NCBI RefSeq assembly: GCF_017086445.1
Contig: NZ_CP070968.1
Coordinates: forward strand, 2,976,001 to 3,040,000
Source: Brevundimonas fontaquae
GTDB lineage: Bacteria; Pseudomonadota; Alphaproteobacteria; Caulobacterales; Caulobacteraceae
Reading direction: 5' to 3'
DNA length: 64,000 nucleotides
The stretch's first letter is position 1; each line of letters starts with the position of its first letter. The notes beneath the pieces were generated by a model. That model saw only the letters and a program-made list of their open reading frames with translations. It searched no databases and was not told the origin of the DNA. Below, piece by piece: positions 63,107-64,000 of this stretch. Position numbers and translations under genes: made by a program.

Positions 63107-63631
63107 TCACATCCGCCGCGCGCCCAGGCTGACGGCCCGCGCCAGCATCTGGGCGATCTGCGCCTCGGACCGCAGCAGGGCCGGCGCCCCGCCATTCACC
63201 GCCACATTGACCGTAACGCCCCCGCCGCCGACGGGCCCGATCTCGCCGCCCGTCGTTGGCCGAAACACCTCCGGCCCGCGCTCGCCAACCAGATAGGCCC
63301 CGCCGCCCAGCACCGGCCCGCCATCCGCCCGCGCCCCGCCGAAGCTGGACATCACCGACTGGATCGCCGCGCTCAACCCGCCGCCCTGCGATCCCGCCGC
63401 CGCATTGACGGCGTTCAGCACCGCCCGCGCCAGTTCGGCCAGCGACACCTCCCCATCCGCCGCCGCCCGCGCCAGCGATCGCGTCAGGCTGTCGCCAGCC
63501 CGCCCGAACGCCGCCTCGATCGCATCCGCCGCCTCCTGCGCCGGGGCCTTCAGCGCCTCCAGCGCCGCCCCGGCTTCGGCCGCTCTCAGCGCGACCTGAT
63601 CGATCCCGTCCCGCCCGAACTCATCCGCCAT
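63107..63631 (-). CDS. GTA tail tape-measure-like protein (gp11-like)
   Basis: Small tail-length protein of 174 residues, MADEFGRDGIDQVALRAAEA to VSLGARRM. It has an Ala-rich helical N-terminal half (LARAAADGEVSLAELARAVL), then the typical C-terminal Gly-rich module ARADGGPVLGGGAYLVGERG with PEVFRPTTGGEI, found in phage tape-measure proteins, and a final hydrophobic/helical piece. RcGTA g11 is similarly short. Its start overlaps the preceding chaperone gene by 11 bases. Confidence 0.88.
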   Translation of the reverse strand: MADEFGRDGIDQVALRAAEAGAALEALKAPAQEAADAIEAAFGRAGDSLTRSLARAAADGEVSLAELARAVLNAVNAAAGSQGGGLSAAIQSVMSSFGGARADGGPVLGGGAYLVGERGPEVFRPTTGGEIGPVGGGGVTVNVAVNGGAPALLRSEAQIAQMLARAVSLGARRM

Positions 63632-63836
63632 CCGGCCAACCCTCCATCAATCGCGCCAGCCCGTCGCGCCCTAAAGGCGCCGTCCCACGCGGGACTTGCG
63701 TCAACATCCGCCACTCCTTCAGCGACAGCCGCCAGAACGCCTCGGGCGCCACGCCCATCGCCGCCGCCAGCCGCAACATCTCGCCCCAGGGCGTCACCTC
63801 GTCAGCCTCCGGCTTGACCGGAGGAGGCGGCCGCAA
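63621..63836 (-). CDS. GTA tail assembly chaperone-like protein (gp10.1-like)
   Basis: A 71-residue protein whose core TPWGEMLRLAAAMGVAPEAF plus WRLSLKEWRMLTQ matches the short chaperone encoded between g10 and g11 in GTA clusters (pattern ...GLxPxxFWxLSxxE...). The start is ATG 63836, overlapping the previous gene by 35 bases, or GTG 63797, four bases after its stop. The overlap with g11 at the other end is 11 bases. Confidence 0.8.
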   Translation of the reverse strand: MRPPPPVKPEADEVTPWGEMLRLAAAMGVAPEAFWRLSLKEWRMLTQVPRGTAPLGRDGLARLMEGWPDGG

Positions 63837-64000
63837 ACGCCTGCGCCACCGCGACCGCCGCCTCGCGCGGATCGACAGCCGCCACCTCCGGCTCGACCTC
63901 CCCGCCCCCGCGCAACACCGCCGCCAGCACGATCATCAGATCCCGCGCCGACAGCGTCTTCATCCGCTCTGCGACCGCCGCCATCCCATCGACGCCCAGC
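63802..64000 (-). CDS. GTA gp10-like protein, 5' end outside window
   Basis: The frame is open from the window edge to a stop at 63802, giving the last 65 or so residues (LGVDGMAAVAERMKTLSARD, LMIVLAAVLRGGG, ending AAASSGQAGG). The short helical C-terminus and its place before the gp10.1-like gene fit the GTA gp10 family (tail tube/chaperone-type). An internal ATG at 63984 is probably not the start, because homologous sequence seems to continue upstream. Confidence 0.7.
   Translation of the reverse strand, partial: LGVDGMAAVAERMKTLSARDLMIVLAAVLRGGGEVEPEVAAVDPREAAVAVAQAFAAASSGQAGG

Noticed and set aside
55904..64000. Intact prophage
   Set aside because: Only tail-type genes in RcGTA order are present in the window, with no integrase, repressor, lysis or replication genes. 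A gene transfer agent fits better, though upstream head genes lie outside the window.

Overview
The window is high-GC alphaproteobacterial chromosome and looks like Caulobacterales, most probably Brevundimonas. This rests on the 295-residue sigma-32, a MalA-type TonB receptor locus, tandem S46 dipeptidyl peptidases, an RcGTA-like tail gene block, short operon gaps with many ATGA/GTGA overlaps, and frequent GTG/TTG starts. The species call is an inference from gene content, since no rRNA or tRNA gene was seen.

Layout: 0-10 kb holds the end of an FtsX-type ABC permease, two S46 peptidases, a GNAT enzyme and a TetR-EmrB-EmrA efflux operon. 10-16.6 kb is a minus-strand RND pump operon (adaptor, permease, outer-membrane channel) with a divergent TetR gene and a perfect operator between them. 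16.6-32.7 kb is a maltodextrin/starch utilisation locus: sugar MFS, TonB receptor, two GH13 enzymes, a LacI regulator, then GH97, a GPH-type MFS, an esterase and a GH15 glucoamylase. 32.8-34.9 kb has a TorF-like porin and an ammonium transporter. 35.1-44.4 kb is one continuous branched-chain amino acid operon, ilvD-ilvC-ilvG-ilvM-leuA-leuC-leuD-leuB. It is preceded by a leader peptide dense in Leu/Val/Ile codons and a rho-independent terminator, i.e. a classical attenuator. 44.7-48.3 kb is gap-pgk-fba. 48.3-55.8 kb has a DUF2799 lipoprotein, an RluA-family pseudouridine synthase, rpoH, a degenerate receiver-domain protein, purA, serC and a J-domain protein. 55.9-64 kb is the distal part of a gene-transfer-agent-like tail cluster, interrupted by two opposite-strand DUF805 genes.

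The most noteworthy signals are: the ilv-leu attenuator, with a visible terminator and competing antiterminator; a four-copy family of 150-180 bp palindromic elements with perfect or near-perfect terminal inverted repeats, in two subtypes, one of which is read through in frame by the GTA NlpC/P60 gene and one of which supplies the last codons of serC; a receiver protein with Glu at the phosphoacceptor site; an AHAS-II-like (ilvG/ilvM) operon whose 2-isopropylmalate synthase lacks the regulatory domain; and a TGCAAA motif shared by the divergent promoters of the maltodextrin locus.

No CRISPR array, integrase, transposase, tRNA or rRNA was found. No stretch over 300 bases lacks a gene; the longer gaps (about 810-1025, 3119-3297, 20974-21262, 34905-35121, 44443-44695, 45704-45889, 53446-53676) are covered by regulatory or repeat entries where something is visible.
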